This document shows positions 1-6,417 of a DNA stretch of 6,848 nucleotides, in pieces. The stretch is from Rhodospirillales bacterium (GTDB lineage: Bacteria > Pseudomonadota > Alphaproteobacteria > JAREAF01), in NCBI GenBank assembly GCA_029240475.1, contig JAREAF010000173.1, forward strand, positions 1 to 6,848. Reading direction: 5' to 3'. The notes beneath the pieces were generated by a model. That model was not told the origin of the DNA, searched no databases, and saw nothing but the letters and a program-made list of their open reading frames with translations. How positions within the stretch are numbered: position 1 is the first letter of the stretch; each line of letters opens with the position of its first letter. The translations under genes were made by a program, and so were the position numbers.

Positions 1-757
1 CGGCTTCGAGCGCCCCTTCTGCATCATCGGCGAGCGCATCAATCCCACCGGGCGCAAGCTGCTCGCGGCCGAGATGGCGGCGGGGGACTATTCGCGCGTC
101 AAGTCCGACGCCATTGCGCAGGTCGAGGCGGGAGCCCACATGCTGGATGTGAATGCCGGCATCCCCCTGGCGGACGAGCCCAAGATTCTGGCCGAGACCA
201 TTCAGCTGGTGCAATCGCTGGTGGACGTGCCGCTGGCGATCGATTCCTCGATCGTCGCCGCGCTGGAGGCGGGGCTCGCCGTCTACAAGGGCAAGCCCCT
301 TTTGAACTCCGTCACCGGCGAGGATGAGCGGCTCGAGGCGGTGCTGCCGCTGGTGAAGAAATATGGGTGCGCGGTGGTCGCGATCTCCAACGACGAGACC
401 GGCATCTCCGAGGACCCGGACGTGCGCTACGCCGTCGCCAAGAAGATCGTCGAGCGCGCGGCCGATTACGGCATCCCGCGCTCCACCTGCGGCGCCTCGA
501 ACATCAGCTTCGGCCTGCCGAACCGGCACGGGCTCAACTCGGCCTTTCTCTCCATGGCGATCGGCGCGGGCATGACCTCCGCCATCACCAATCCGCTGCA
601 TGCCGAGGAGATGACCGGCGTCATGGGCGCGGACGTGCTGATGGGCCACGACCCGAACTGCACGCGCTGGATCCGCAAGTTCCGCGAGCCCGCCGCCGAA
701 GGCAGCGAGGAAGCGAACCATCGCGGCCGGCGCGAAGGCCGGCGCCGTCGTGCCTGA
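1..757 (+). CDS. Methyltetrahydrofolate:corrinoid methyltransferase (pterin-binding MeTr family), 5'-truncated
   Basis: The reading frame enters the window at base 2 with no start codon and gives 251 visible residues before TGA at 755-757. Proteins of this family (AcsE, MtgA and the pterin domain of MetH) move a methyl group between tetrahydrofolate and the cobalt of a corrinoid protein in the cytoplasm. Signatures seen, numbered from the first visible codon: IGERINPTGRK (9-19), the opening strand of the TIM barrel; LDVNAG (48-53); LAIDSS (78-83); SVTGE near 103; SNISFGLPNR (166-175), the pterin-site Asn region. Because the barrel starts almost at the window edge, probably only some 15-30 residues are missing (inference). 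The C-terminal 25 residues are Arg/Glu-rich and overlap the next gene by 8 nt, implying a common transcript and coupled translation. Dihydropteroate synthase is a relative, but the GERINPTG and SNISFG motifs favour MeTr. Which corrinoid protein it serves cannot be read here. Confidence 0.92.
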   Translation, partial: GFERPFCIIGERINPTGRKLLAAEMAAGDYSRVKSDAIAQVEAGAHMLDVNAGIPLADEPKILAETIQLVQSLVDVPLAIDSSIVAALEAGLAVYKGKPLLNSVTGEDERLEAVLPLVKKYGCAVVAISNDETGISEDPDVRYAVAKKIVERAADYGIPRSTCGASNISFGLPNRHGLNSAFLSMAIGAGMTSAITNPLHAEEMTGVMGADVLMGHDPNCTRWIRKFREPAAEGSEEANHRGRREGRRRRA

Positions 758-2795
758 CGACGCGCTCATCGTCTTCATGCCGTCCGGCCGGCGCGGCCGG
801 TTCCTGGTCGGCACGCCCGTGCTCCAGGCTGCGCGCCAGCTGGGCGTCGACATCGACTCGGTGTGCGGCGGGCGGGGCATCTGCGGCCGCTGCCAGGTCA
901 CCGTGAGCGAGGGCGAGTTCGCCAAGCTCGGCGTCACCTCCAATTCCTCGCACCTCTCCGAGTTCGGTGCGACCGAGATCCGCTATGCCGAGCGGCGTGG
1001 CCTGAAAGAAGGGCGGCGCCTCTCCTGCTCCGCGCTGATCCAGGGCGATCTCGTCATCGACGTGCCCCCCGACAGCCAGGTACACAAGCAGGTCGTGCGC
1101 AAGCGCGCCGAGATGCGGGCCATTGAGCTCGATCCGGTGGTGCGCCTGCATTACGTCGAGGTGCGCGAGCCCGACATGCACGACCCCTCGGGCGACCTGC
1201 AGCGCCTGGAGGAAGCGCTCGCCCAGCAATGGAACCTGACCGGCCTCACCTCGGACCTGCGCGTGATGCAAGCGCTGCAGAAGGCGCTGCGCCAGGGGGA
1301 GTGGAAGGTCACGGTCGCCGTCCATGACGGCGACCGCATCATCGCGCTCTGGCCGGGCTTCCAGGATGCCGCCTACGGCCTTGCCGTCGATATCGGCTCG
1401 ACCACCATCGCCGCGCATCTTTGCAACGCCTCGACCGGCGAGGTGATCGCTTCCGCGGGCACCATGAACCCGCAGATCCGCTTCGGCGAGGACCTGATGA
1501 GCCGGGTCTCCTATGTGATGATGAATCCGGGCGGCGAGAAGGAGATGACCGCCGCGGTGCGCGGCGCGATCCAAGGTCTCGCCGAGGAGACGGCGCGCCA
1601 GGCCGGCGTCGACATCAACAACATCCTCGAGGTGACGCTGGTCGGCAACCCGATCATGCATCACCTGATGCTCGGCATCGACCCGACCGAGCTCGGCGGC
1701 GCGCCCTTCGCGCTGGCAACCGACGGGCCGATCACGCTCTGGACCAGCGAGCTGGACCTCAAGCTGCATCCGAACGCGCGCGCCTATGTGCTGCCCTGCA
1801 TCGCCGGCCATGTCGGCGCGGACACCGCCGGCGTCATCCTCTCCGAATCGCCGCACACCTCGGAGGAGATGACGCTCGTCGTCGATGTCGGCACCAATGC
1901 CGAGATCGTGCTGGGCAACAAGCACCGGCTGCTCGCCGCCTCCTCCCCGACCGGGCCGGCCTTCGAAGGCGCGCAGATCTCGGGCGGCCAGCGCGCCGCA
2001 CCCGGCGCAATGGAGCGCGTGCGCATCGACCCCGAGACCCTGGAGCCGCGCTTCAAGGTGATCGGCTCCGACCTCTGGTCGAACGATCCGGGCTTCGCCG
2101 CCTCGGTCGAGAGCATCGGCGTGACCGGCATCTGCGGCTCGGCGATCATCGAGGCCTTGGCCGAGATGTACCTCACCGGCATCATCAACCAGGACGGCGT
2201 GATCGACGGCGCGATGGCGGCGCGCAGCCCGCGCATCCAGCCGACGGGCCGCACCTTCTCCTATCTCCTGCATGAGGGCGAGCCGACCTTGCGCATCACG
2301 CAGAACGACGTGCGCGCGATCCAGCTCGCGAAGGCCGCGCTCTATGCGGGCGCGCGGCTCCTCATGGACCGCATGGGCGTGGAGGCGGTGGACCGCATCA
2401 CCCTCGCGGGCGCCTTCGGCAGCCATATCGACGTCAAATACGCGATGATCCTCGGCATGATCCCGGACTGCGACCTGAAGAAGGTCACCTCGGCCGGGAA
2501 CGCCGCCTCGACCGGCGCGCGCATCGCGCTCCTCAACCGCAAGGCGCGCACCGAGATCGAGCGCGTGGTCAAGCAGGTCGAGAAGGTCGAGACCGCGGTC
2601 GAGCCGCGCTTCCAGCAGCATTTCGTGGAGGCGATGGCGATCCCGCACAAGACCGCCCCTTACCCAAACTTGCGGAAGGCCGTGCCCTTGCCGGAGCCGA
2701 AGCCGGTAAGCCAACCTGAAGGAACCGAGAGCGGACGGCGTCGCCGCCGCGCCAAGCCCGAGCTCAGCGCGCGAGAGCCGGAAGCAGCCGAGTGA
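750..2795 (+). CDS. RACo-like [2Fe-2S] ASKHA-domain protein, reductive activator of a corrinoid protein
   Basis: This 681-aa protein has the layout of RACo, the ATP-dependent reductase that returns accidentally oxidised Co(II) corrinoid to active Co(I). The N-terminus is a plant-type ferredoxin domain with Cys39-x5-Cys45-x2-Cys48 and Cys93 as cluster ligands. A linker and middle domain follow, then an actin-like ATPase fold: phosphate-loop motif VDIGSTT (213-219), second phosphate motif VDVGTNAEI (378-386), SSPTGPAFEG near 397, VTGICGSAI (458-466) and LAGAFGS (552-558). The last ~45 residues are Pro/Glu/Arg-rich and probably disordered. GTG at 750 is chosen as start because the first ferredoxin strand lies before the next ATG (777), and GTG overlaps the stop of the methyltransferase gene. 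A weak GAAGG at 734-738 may help initiation. The pairing with a MeTr gene supports the corrinoid role. It is a bacterial RACo rather than archaeal RamA, which carries a 4Fe-4S domain. The 3' end overlaps the opposing nucleosidase gene by 32 bp. Confidence 0.93.
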   Translation: MPDDALIVFMPSGRRGRFLVGTPVLQAARQLGVDIDSVCGGRGICGRCQVTVSEGEFAKLGVTSNSSHLSEFGATEIRYAERRGLKEGRRLSCSALIQGDLVIDVPPDSQVHKQVVRKRAEMRAIELDPVVRLHYVEVREPDMHDPSGDLQRLEEALAQQWNLTGLTSDLRVMQALQKALRQGEWKVTVAVHDGDRIIALWPGFQDAAYGLAVDIGSTTIAAHLCNASTGEVIASAGTMNPQIRFGEDLMSRVSYVMMNPGGEKEMTAAVRGAIQGLAEETARQAGVDINNILEVTLVGNPIMHHLMLGIDPTELGGAPFALATDGPITLWTSELDLKLHPNARAYVLPCIAGHVGADTAGVILSESPHTSEEMTLVVDVGTNAEIVLGNKHRLLAASSPTGPAFEGAQISGGQRAAPGAMERVRIDPETLEPRFKVIGSDLWSNDPGFAASVESIGVTGICGSAIIEALAEMYLTGIINQDGVIDGAMAARSPRIQPTGRTFSYLLHEGEPTLRITQNDVRAIQLAKAALYAGARLLMDRMGVEAVDRITLAGAFGSHIDVKYAMILGMIPDCDLKKVTSAGNAASTGARIALLNRKARTEIERVVKQVEKVETAVEPRFQQHFVEAMAIPHKTAPYPNLRKAVPLPEPKPVSQPEGTESGRRRRRAKPELSAREPEAAE

Positions 2796-3534
2796 CCACG
2801 GCCGCGGCGCCTGCCGCGGCGGCTGCGGTAAAGGCGGTAAAGTCCCGCGCGCTTTCCCGCCCGGCCAGGTCGCTGATCGCGCGCACCACCAGCCACGGCC
2901 GTCCGTAAGCTTCGGCGACCTGCGCCACGGCCGCGCCCTCCATCTCGATGGCCAGCGCGCCGTGCTCGGCGAAGAGCCGCGCGCGCGTCTCCTCGCAGGC
3001 GAGGAACTGGTCGCCCGTGAGCACGGTGCCGAAACGCAGCTGCGGCTTTCGCGGCGCTGCTCCCGTGGCTGCCGCGGGCATCTCGGGCAGCGCGAGATCG
3101 GCGAGCGCGGCGCGCGCCTCCTCCAGCAAAGGCTCGGGCGGCGTGAAGGCGAGCGGCGCGCGGCGTGCGCCGAAAGGCAGCGCTCCCGGCCGGTAGGGCT
3201 CGAGGCGCCCGCCGACGATGGCGCCATAGTCATGCTGGATCAGCCGCTCGGCGATGACCACGTCGCCGACGCCGAGGTTCGGATCCAACCCGCCGGCGAC
3301 CCCGGTGAACAGATAGGCACCGACCCCGAACCGCTCCACGAGCACGGTGGCGACCAGCGCGGCATTGACCTTGCCGATCCCGGTCTCGACCAGCACCGCC
3401 TCCACGCCATCGAGCCGCCCGGGCTGGAAGCGAACGCCGGCATGGGTCTCGGCGGCGCCCGCATTGAGGCGCCCCCGCAGCATCGCCGTCTCCTCCGCGA
3501 TCGCGGAGATGAGCCCGATGGGCCTCGTCGTCAT
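2764..3534 (-). CDS. mtnN: 5'-methylthioadenosine/S-adenosylhomocysteine nucleosidase family protein
   Basis: The protein has 256 aa, read from ATG at 3534 to TGA at 2764. The family hydrolyses the N-glycosidic bond of MTA and S-adenosylhomocysteine, releasing adenine, and so clears by-products of SAM use and polyamine synthesis. The fold signature is complete: strand GLISAIAEE (7-15), with Glu15 aligning to the Glu12 acid of E. coli Pfs; TGIGKVNAA (51-59); TGVAGGLDP (77-85) with GVGDVV after it; TGDQF (173-177); the ribose/base-site IEMEGAAVA (196-204), Glu199 matching Pfs Glu174; and AISDLAG (219-225), Asp222 matching catalytic Asp197. It is ~25 residues longer than Pfs, partly from an Ala/Pro-rich insertion at about 150-165. 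An SD-like AGGAAAG lies 7 nt upstream of the ATG. The gene is convergent with the RACo gene and divergent from the helicase. Related nucleosidases and phosphorylases (futalosine, hopanoid-linked) share the fold, so the family is firm and the exact substrate less so. Confidence 0.88.
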   Translation of the reverse strand: MTTRPIGLISAIAEETAMLRGRLNAGAAETHAGVRFQPGRLDGVEAVLVETGIGKVNAALVATVLVERFGVGAYLFTGVAGGLDPNLGVGDVVIAERLIQHDYGAIVGGRLEPYRPGALPFGARRAPLAFTPPEPLLEEARAALADLALPEMPAAATGAAPRKPQLRFGTVLTGDQFLACEETRARLFAEHGALAIEMEGAAVAQVAEAYGRPWLVVRAISDLAGRESARDFTAFTAAAAAGAAAVVTRLLPALAR

Positions 3535-3541
3535 GACATCA

Positions 3542-3548
3542 CTTTCCT
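3542..3548 (-). promoter_or_regulatory. Shine-Dalgarno site of the nucleosidase gene
   Basis: On the minus strand AGGAAAG is followed by a 7-nt spacer and the ATG at 3534. It fixes that ATG as the start although the frame stays open upstream as far as 4257. It is the clearest ribosome binding site in the window. Confidence 0.75.
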
Positions 3549-3569
3549 GGCGGATCAGAAGCGTGCTGC

Positions 3570-3600
3570 ACAATACCCCCCTCCCCGCCCTCCCCCTCAA
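3570..3600 (-). promoter_or_regulatory. Possible promoter of the nucleosidase gene
   Basis: On the minus strand TTGAGG (3600-3595) is followed after 19 nt by TATTGT (3575-3570). The start point would fall about 28 nt before the ATG, leaving room for the AGGAAAG site. The -35-like half lies in the loop region of a G/C-rich repeat, and a 19-nt spacer is longer than usual, so this is only a candidate. Confidence 0.25.
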
Positions 3601-3610
3601 GGGGGGAGGG
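3576..3610. repeat. G/C-rich intergenic hairpin repeat, copy 1 (left arm of first inverted pair)
   Basis: The core at 3588-3610 is a palindrome: CCCTCCCCC pairs with GGGGGAGGG, a 9-bp stem with a TCAAG loop. A C-rich flank (3576-3587) lies on its left. The whole unit is repeated in reverse complement at 3725-3760. No T-run follows on either strand, so it is not a standard intrinsic terminator. Units of this 'CCCC-ACCCT-CCC / GGGAGGG' kind are common between genes in high-GC Proteobacteria (general knowledge). Confidence 0.85.
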
Positions 3611-3673
3611 AGAAGGCATTGCCCGCGGTCCCGCCCCCGCGTGATGCCGTTCCATCGTGCAGTTGCGCGGGCC

Positions 3674-3684
3674 TTCAGTCTGAA
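3674..3684. repeat. Short perfect palindrome TTCAG-T-CTGAA
   Basis: An 11-bp dyad with 5-bp arms around a single T lies in the 114-bp spacer between the two inverted repeat arms. A dyad of this size could be an operator half-site pair, but one copy of this length can occur by chance. The rest of the spacer (3611-3724) shows no gene, tRNA or clear terminator. Confidence 0.25.
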
Positions 3685-3724
3685 TGCACCGGAAAGGCTG
3701 ATCGGTCGTGGCAAGCATTCGACC

Positions 3725-3760
3725 CCCTCCCCCCTTGAGGGGGAGGGTTGGGGTGGGGGG
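3725..3760. repeat. G/C-rich intergenic hairpin repeat, copy 2 (right arm of first inverted pair)
   Basis: This is the reverse complement of copy 1: 23 core bases are identical, and the G-rich flank differs by one gap and two substitutions. CCCTCCCCC (3725-3733) pairs with GGGGGAGGG (3739-3747) around a CTTGA loop. The arms lie 114 bp apart and could also pair with each other to form a long cruciform or RNA stem. The right edge runs into the candidate helicase promoter. Confidence 0.85.
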
Positions 3761-3776
3761 TGCCCCTCGCTAAATT
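3748..3776 (+). promoter_or_regulatory. Candidate housekeeping promoter of the helicase gene
   Basis: TTGGGGT (3748-3754), 14 nt, then GCTAAATT (3769-3776). The second element matches 7 of 8 positions of the alphaproteobacterial (Caulobacter-type) -10 consensus GCTANAWC, and the spacing fits its 10-14 nt rule; the -35 keeps only TTG and is otherwise weak. This is one of the few A/T-rich spots in the region. The -10 ends 10 nt before the ATG at 3787, so the transcript would have almost no leader. The -35-like half is part of the repeat's G-rich flank. Confidence 0.45.
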
Positions 3777-3786
3777 GAGCGCAGCG

Positions 3787-6240
3787 ATGACCCACACTCC
3801 CGACCTTCTGCCGCCCCGTTTCGCCCGCTGGTTCGAGAGCCGCGGCTGGCGGCCGCATCCCCACCAGCTGGCGATGCTCAGAGCCGCGCGGGACGGCCGC
3901 TCGGCGCTGCTGGTCGCACCCACCGGCGGCGGCAAAACGCTGGCCGGCTTCCTGCCCAGCCTGGTGGAGCTCGAAGCCAAGCCCAGTGAGGGGCTGCACA
4001 CGCTCTATGTCTCGCCCCTGAAGGCGCTGGCGGTCGACATCCACCGCAACCTCGTGCAGCCGGTCGAGGAGATGGGCCTGACGCTGACCCTCGAATCGCG
4101 CACCGGCGACACGCCGCAACACAAGCGCGAGCGCCAGCGGGTGAAGCCGCCCAACATGCTGATGACCACGCCGGAGTCGCTGGCGCTGTTGCTCTCCTTC
4201 CCCGACGCGGCGGAGATCTTCTCCGGGCTCTCGACGGTGATCGTGGACGAGCTGCACGCGCTGGAGCCGAACAAGCGCGGCGACCTGCTGGCGCTCGGGC
4301 TCACGCGCCTGGCGAGCCTGGCGCCCGCCGTGCGGCGCCTCGGGCTCTCCGCCACGGTCGGCGACGAGCGGCGGCTCCTTGCCTGGCTCTCGCCGACGGG
4401 CAGCGCCGACAACGCGCCCGTGACGCTAGTGCGGGGCCCTGGGGGCGCGGAGCCCGAGATCAGGATCCTCCTGCCCGAGGCCGGGCTGCCCTGGGCGGGG
4501 CATATGGGCACCCATGCGGTGCCGGAGATCTATGCCGCCATCCGCCAAGCGCGGACCGCGCTCGTCTTCGTCAACACGCGCGCGCAGGCCGAGCTGATGT
4601 TCCAGGCGCTCTGGCGGATGAATGACGAGAACCTGCCGATCGGCTTGCATCACGGCAGCCTCTCGCCCGAGCAGCGGCGCAAGATCGAGGCGGCCATGGC
4701 CGCCGGCAAGCTGCGCGCGGTCGTGGCCACCTCCTCCCTCGATCTCGGCATCGATTGGGCGGCGGTCGATCTCGTCATCCAGATCGGCGCGCCCAAGGGA
4801 GCCTCGCGCCTCACCCAGCGCATCGGCCGCGCCAATCACCGGCTCGACGAGCCGAGCCGCGCCCTGCTCGCGCCGGCGAACCGGTTCGAGCTCCTGGAAT
4901 GCCGCGCGGCGATCGAGGCCGTGCGCGCCAAGGAGCTGGACGTCGACCCGGCCACGCCCGGCGCGCTCGACGTGCTCTGTCAGCACATTCTCGGCATGGC
5001 GTGCAGCGCCCCGTTCCATGCCGATGCGCTCTATCAGGAGATCGCGCGCGCCGCGCCTTATGCCGGCCTGCCGCGCAAGGATTTCGACGACGCGCTCGCC
5101 TTTGTGGGCACGGGCGGGTACGCCCTTGGAACATATGAGCGCTGGCGGCGGCTGGCGCAGGACCGCGAGGGCCGCTGGCACGCCGCCAACGGCCGCGTCA
5201 TCCGCCGCTACCGGATGAATCTCGGCACCATCGTCCAATCGCCGATGGTGAAGGTGCGCCTGCGCCGCAGCCACGTGCTGGGCGAGGTGGAGGAATGGTT
5301 CGTGCAGAGCCTCGTGCCGGGCGACACCTTCATCTTCGCCGGCCAGCATCTGCGCTTCGACGGCATGCGCGAGATGGTGGCCGAGGTCAGCCGCGCCGAA
5401 GGCGAGGAGCCGAAGGTGCCGACCTACGAGGGCGGCAAGCTGCCGCTGACCACGAACCTCGCGCGGCGGGTGCGGGCGATCGTCGCCGAGCCGGGCCGCT
5501 GGCACGCGCTCCCCGATACCGTCTCCGAATGGCTGCGGCTGCAGCGCTGGCGCTCGGAGCTGCCGGAGCGCGACGGCCTCCTGGTCGAGACCTTCCCGCG
5601 CCACGGCAAGTCCTTCCTCGTCGCCTATCCGTTCGAAGGGCGCAACGCGCACCAGACGCTCGGCATGCTGCTGACGCGGCGCATGGAGCGGATGGGCCTG
5701 GGGCCGCTCGGCTTCGTCGCGACCGATTATGTGATCGGCATCTGGAGCCTCGCGGAGGCCTCCGACATGGACGCGCTGTTCGACGAGGACATGCTCGGCG
5801 ACGATCTCGAGAGCTGGATGGCGGAATCGAGCCTGCTCAAGCGCACCTTCCGCAACGTCGCCATCATCGCCGGGCTGATCGAGCGGCGGCAGCCGGGCCT
5901 GGAGAAGAGCGGGCGGCAGCTCACGGTCAATTCCGACCTGATCTACGAGGTGCTGCGCCGGCACGAGCCGCAGCACATCCTTCTGCGCGCGACCTGGGCC
6001 GATGCGGCCGGCGGGTTGCTCGACGTCCCGCGCCTGGCGGAGATGCTGCGGCGCGTGAAGGGCCACATTCGCCACCGCCGGCTCGACCGGGTTTCGCCGC
6101 TGGCGGTGCCGGCGCTGATCGAGATCGGCCGCGAGACGGTGGACGGCAGCAGCGCCAACGACGCCCTGCTCGCCGAGGCGGAGGCCGAGCTCGTCGCCGA
6201 GGCCATGGGTGGCGAGATGCAGGCCGAGATGCCGCTGTAG
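3787..6240 (+). CDS. Ligase-associated DNA damage response DEXH-box helicase (Lhr family)
   Basis: The protein has 817 aa, a usual length for the short Lhr type lacking the large C-terminal extension of mycobacterial and E. coli Lhr. It is an ATP-driven superfamily 2 helicase of the set found with an ATP-dependent DNA ligase, an exonuclease and PdeM, presumed to act in DNA repair. Motifs: HPHQ (24-27, Q-motif region), Walker A APTGGGKT (44-51), TTPESL (127-132, motif Ib region), DELH (154-157, Walker B/motif II), SAT (188-190, motif III), FVNTRAQ (motif IV), ATSSLDLGID (314-323, motif V) and QRIGRANHR (344-352, motif VI with arginine fingers). After about residue 400 come the winged-helix and DEAD-associated Lhr domains, with conserved stretches such as SPMVKVRLRRSHVLGEVEEW. 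ATG 3787 is preferred over an in-frame TTG at 3748, which lies in the repeat and would add 13 unconserved residues. There is no convincing ribosome binding site. The next gene, pdeM, follows after 177 bp. Confidence 0.95.
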   Translation: MTHTPDLLPPRFARWFESRGWRPHPHQLAMLRAARDGRSALLVAPTGGGKTLAGFLPSLVELEAKPSEGLHTLYVSPLKALAVDIHRNLVQPVEEMGLTLTLESRTGDTPQHKRERQRVKPPNMLMTTPESLALLLSFPDAAEIFSGLSTVIVDELHALEPNKRGDLLALGLTRLASLAPAVRRLGLSATVGDERRLLAWLSPTGSADNAPVTLVRGPGGAEPEIRILLPEAGLPWAGHMGTHAVPEIYAAIRQARTALVFVNTRAQAELMFQALWRMNDENLPIGLHHGSLSPEQRRKIEAAMAAGKLRAVVATSSLDLGIDWAAVDLVIQIGAPKGASRLTQRIGRANHRLDEPSRALLAPANRFELLECRAAIEAVRAKELDVDPATPGALDVLCQHILGMACSAPFHADALYQEIARAAPYAGLPRKDFDDALAFVGTGGYALGTYERWRRLAQDREGRWHAANGRVIRRYRMNLGTIVQSPMVKVRLRRSHVLGEVEEWFVQSLVPGDTFIFAGQHLRFDGMREMVAEVSRAEGEEPKVPTYEGGKLPLTTNLARRVRAIVAEPGRWHALPDTVSEWLRLQRWRSELPERDGLLVETFPRHGKSFLVAYPFEGRNAHQTLGMLLTRRMERMGLGPLGFVATDYVIGIWSLAEASDMDALFDEDMLGDDLESWMAESSLLKRTFRNVAIIAGLIERRQPGLEKSGRQLTVNSDLIYEVLRRHEPQHILLRATWADAAGGLLDVPRLAEMLRRVKGHIRHRRLDRVSPLAVPALIEIGRETVDGSSANDALLAEAEAELVAEAMGGEMQAEMPL

Positions 6241-6264
6241 CTGCTCGTTGCATCGATGACGCGG

Positions 6265-6307
6265 CACCCCCTCCCCAACCCTCCCCCCGCAACGAGGGAG
6301 GGAGGAG
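6265..6307. repeat. G/C-rich intergenic hairpin repeat, copy 3 (left arm of second inverted pair)
   Basis: It begins CACCCCCTCCCCAACCCT, then CCCTCCC (6279-6285) pairs with GGGAGGG (6296-6302) around a 10-nt loop. It is closer to the reverse complement of copy 2 than to copy 1 because it keeps the CCCCAACCCT spacing, but the loop differs (CCCGCAACGA). It starts 25 bp after the helicase stop codon. Confidence 0.8.
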
Positions 6308-6316
6308 AAGCTTCGT

Positions 6317-6355
6317 TCCCCTCCGCCCTTGAGGGAGAGGCCAGGGTGGGGGGGT
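6317..6355. repeat. G/C-rich intergenic hairpin repeat, copy 4 (right arm of second inverted pair)
   Basis: It contains CCCTTGAGGG (6326-6335), the same TTGA centre as copy 2, and a G-rich flank AGGGTGGGGGGG (6343-6354). It is inverted relative to copy 3 with only 9 bp (with AAGCTT) between them. The pair could fold as one long imperfect stem in the RNA between the helicase and pdeM. No T-run follows, so termination is possible but not shown. Confidence 0.8.
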
Positions 6356-6382
6356 GAGGCAGCGACGGACCCTCGAAGAACA

Positions 6383-6411
6383 TTGATCGGCCACCGCCGC
6401 CTTGCTACGCA
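6383..6411 (+). promoter_or_regulatory. Possible promoter of pdeM
   Basis: TTGATCG (6383-6389), 14 nt, then GCTACGCA (6404-6411): the same architecture and spacing as upstream of the helicase, but the -10 matches GCTANAWC only in its first half. The box ends 6 nt before the ATG at 6418. A G-rich repeat edge lies just upstream. Read-through from the helicase gene is the alternative. Confidence 0.3.
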
Positions 6412-6417
6412 TCCCCC

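Noticed and set aside
621..3233. 870-codon open frame on the minus strand across the RACo gene
   Set aside because: It is antisense to well-conserved coding sequence, is composed of Arg/Ala/His/Asp-rich low-complexity sequence with no domain, and arises from high GC at third codon positions.
3588..3610. Hairpin as a rho-independent terminator
   Set aside because: The stem is strong, but no T-run follows on either strand, and the position is between divergent genes where no terminator is needed.
2962..3738. 258-codon plus-strand frame opposite the nucleosidase
   Set aside because: The opposite strand encodes a complete catalytic protein, while this frame runs into the repeat (giving PPPQGG-type peptides) and has no recognisable motif.
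3748..3786. TTG start extending the helicase by 13 residues
   Set aside because: It falls at the repeat edge and the added residues look unrelated to the family; ATG 3787 places the conserved N-terminus correctly.
3675..4001. Small minus-strand frame reading HPNPPPQGGRG through the repeat
   Set aside because: This peptide is the typical translation of G/C-rich intergenic repeats, and the rest of the frame is antisense to the helicase N-terminus.
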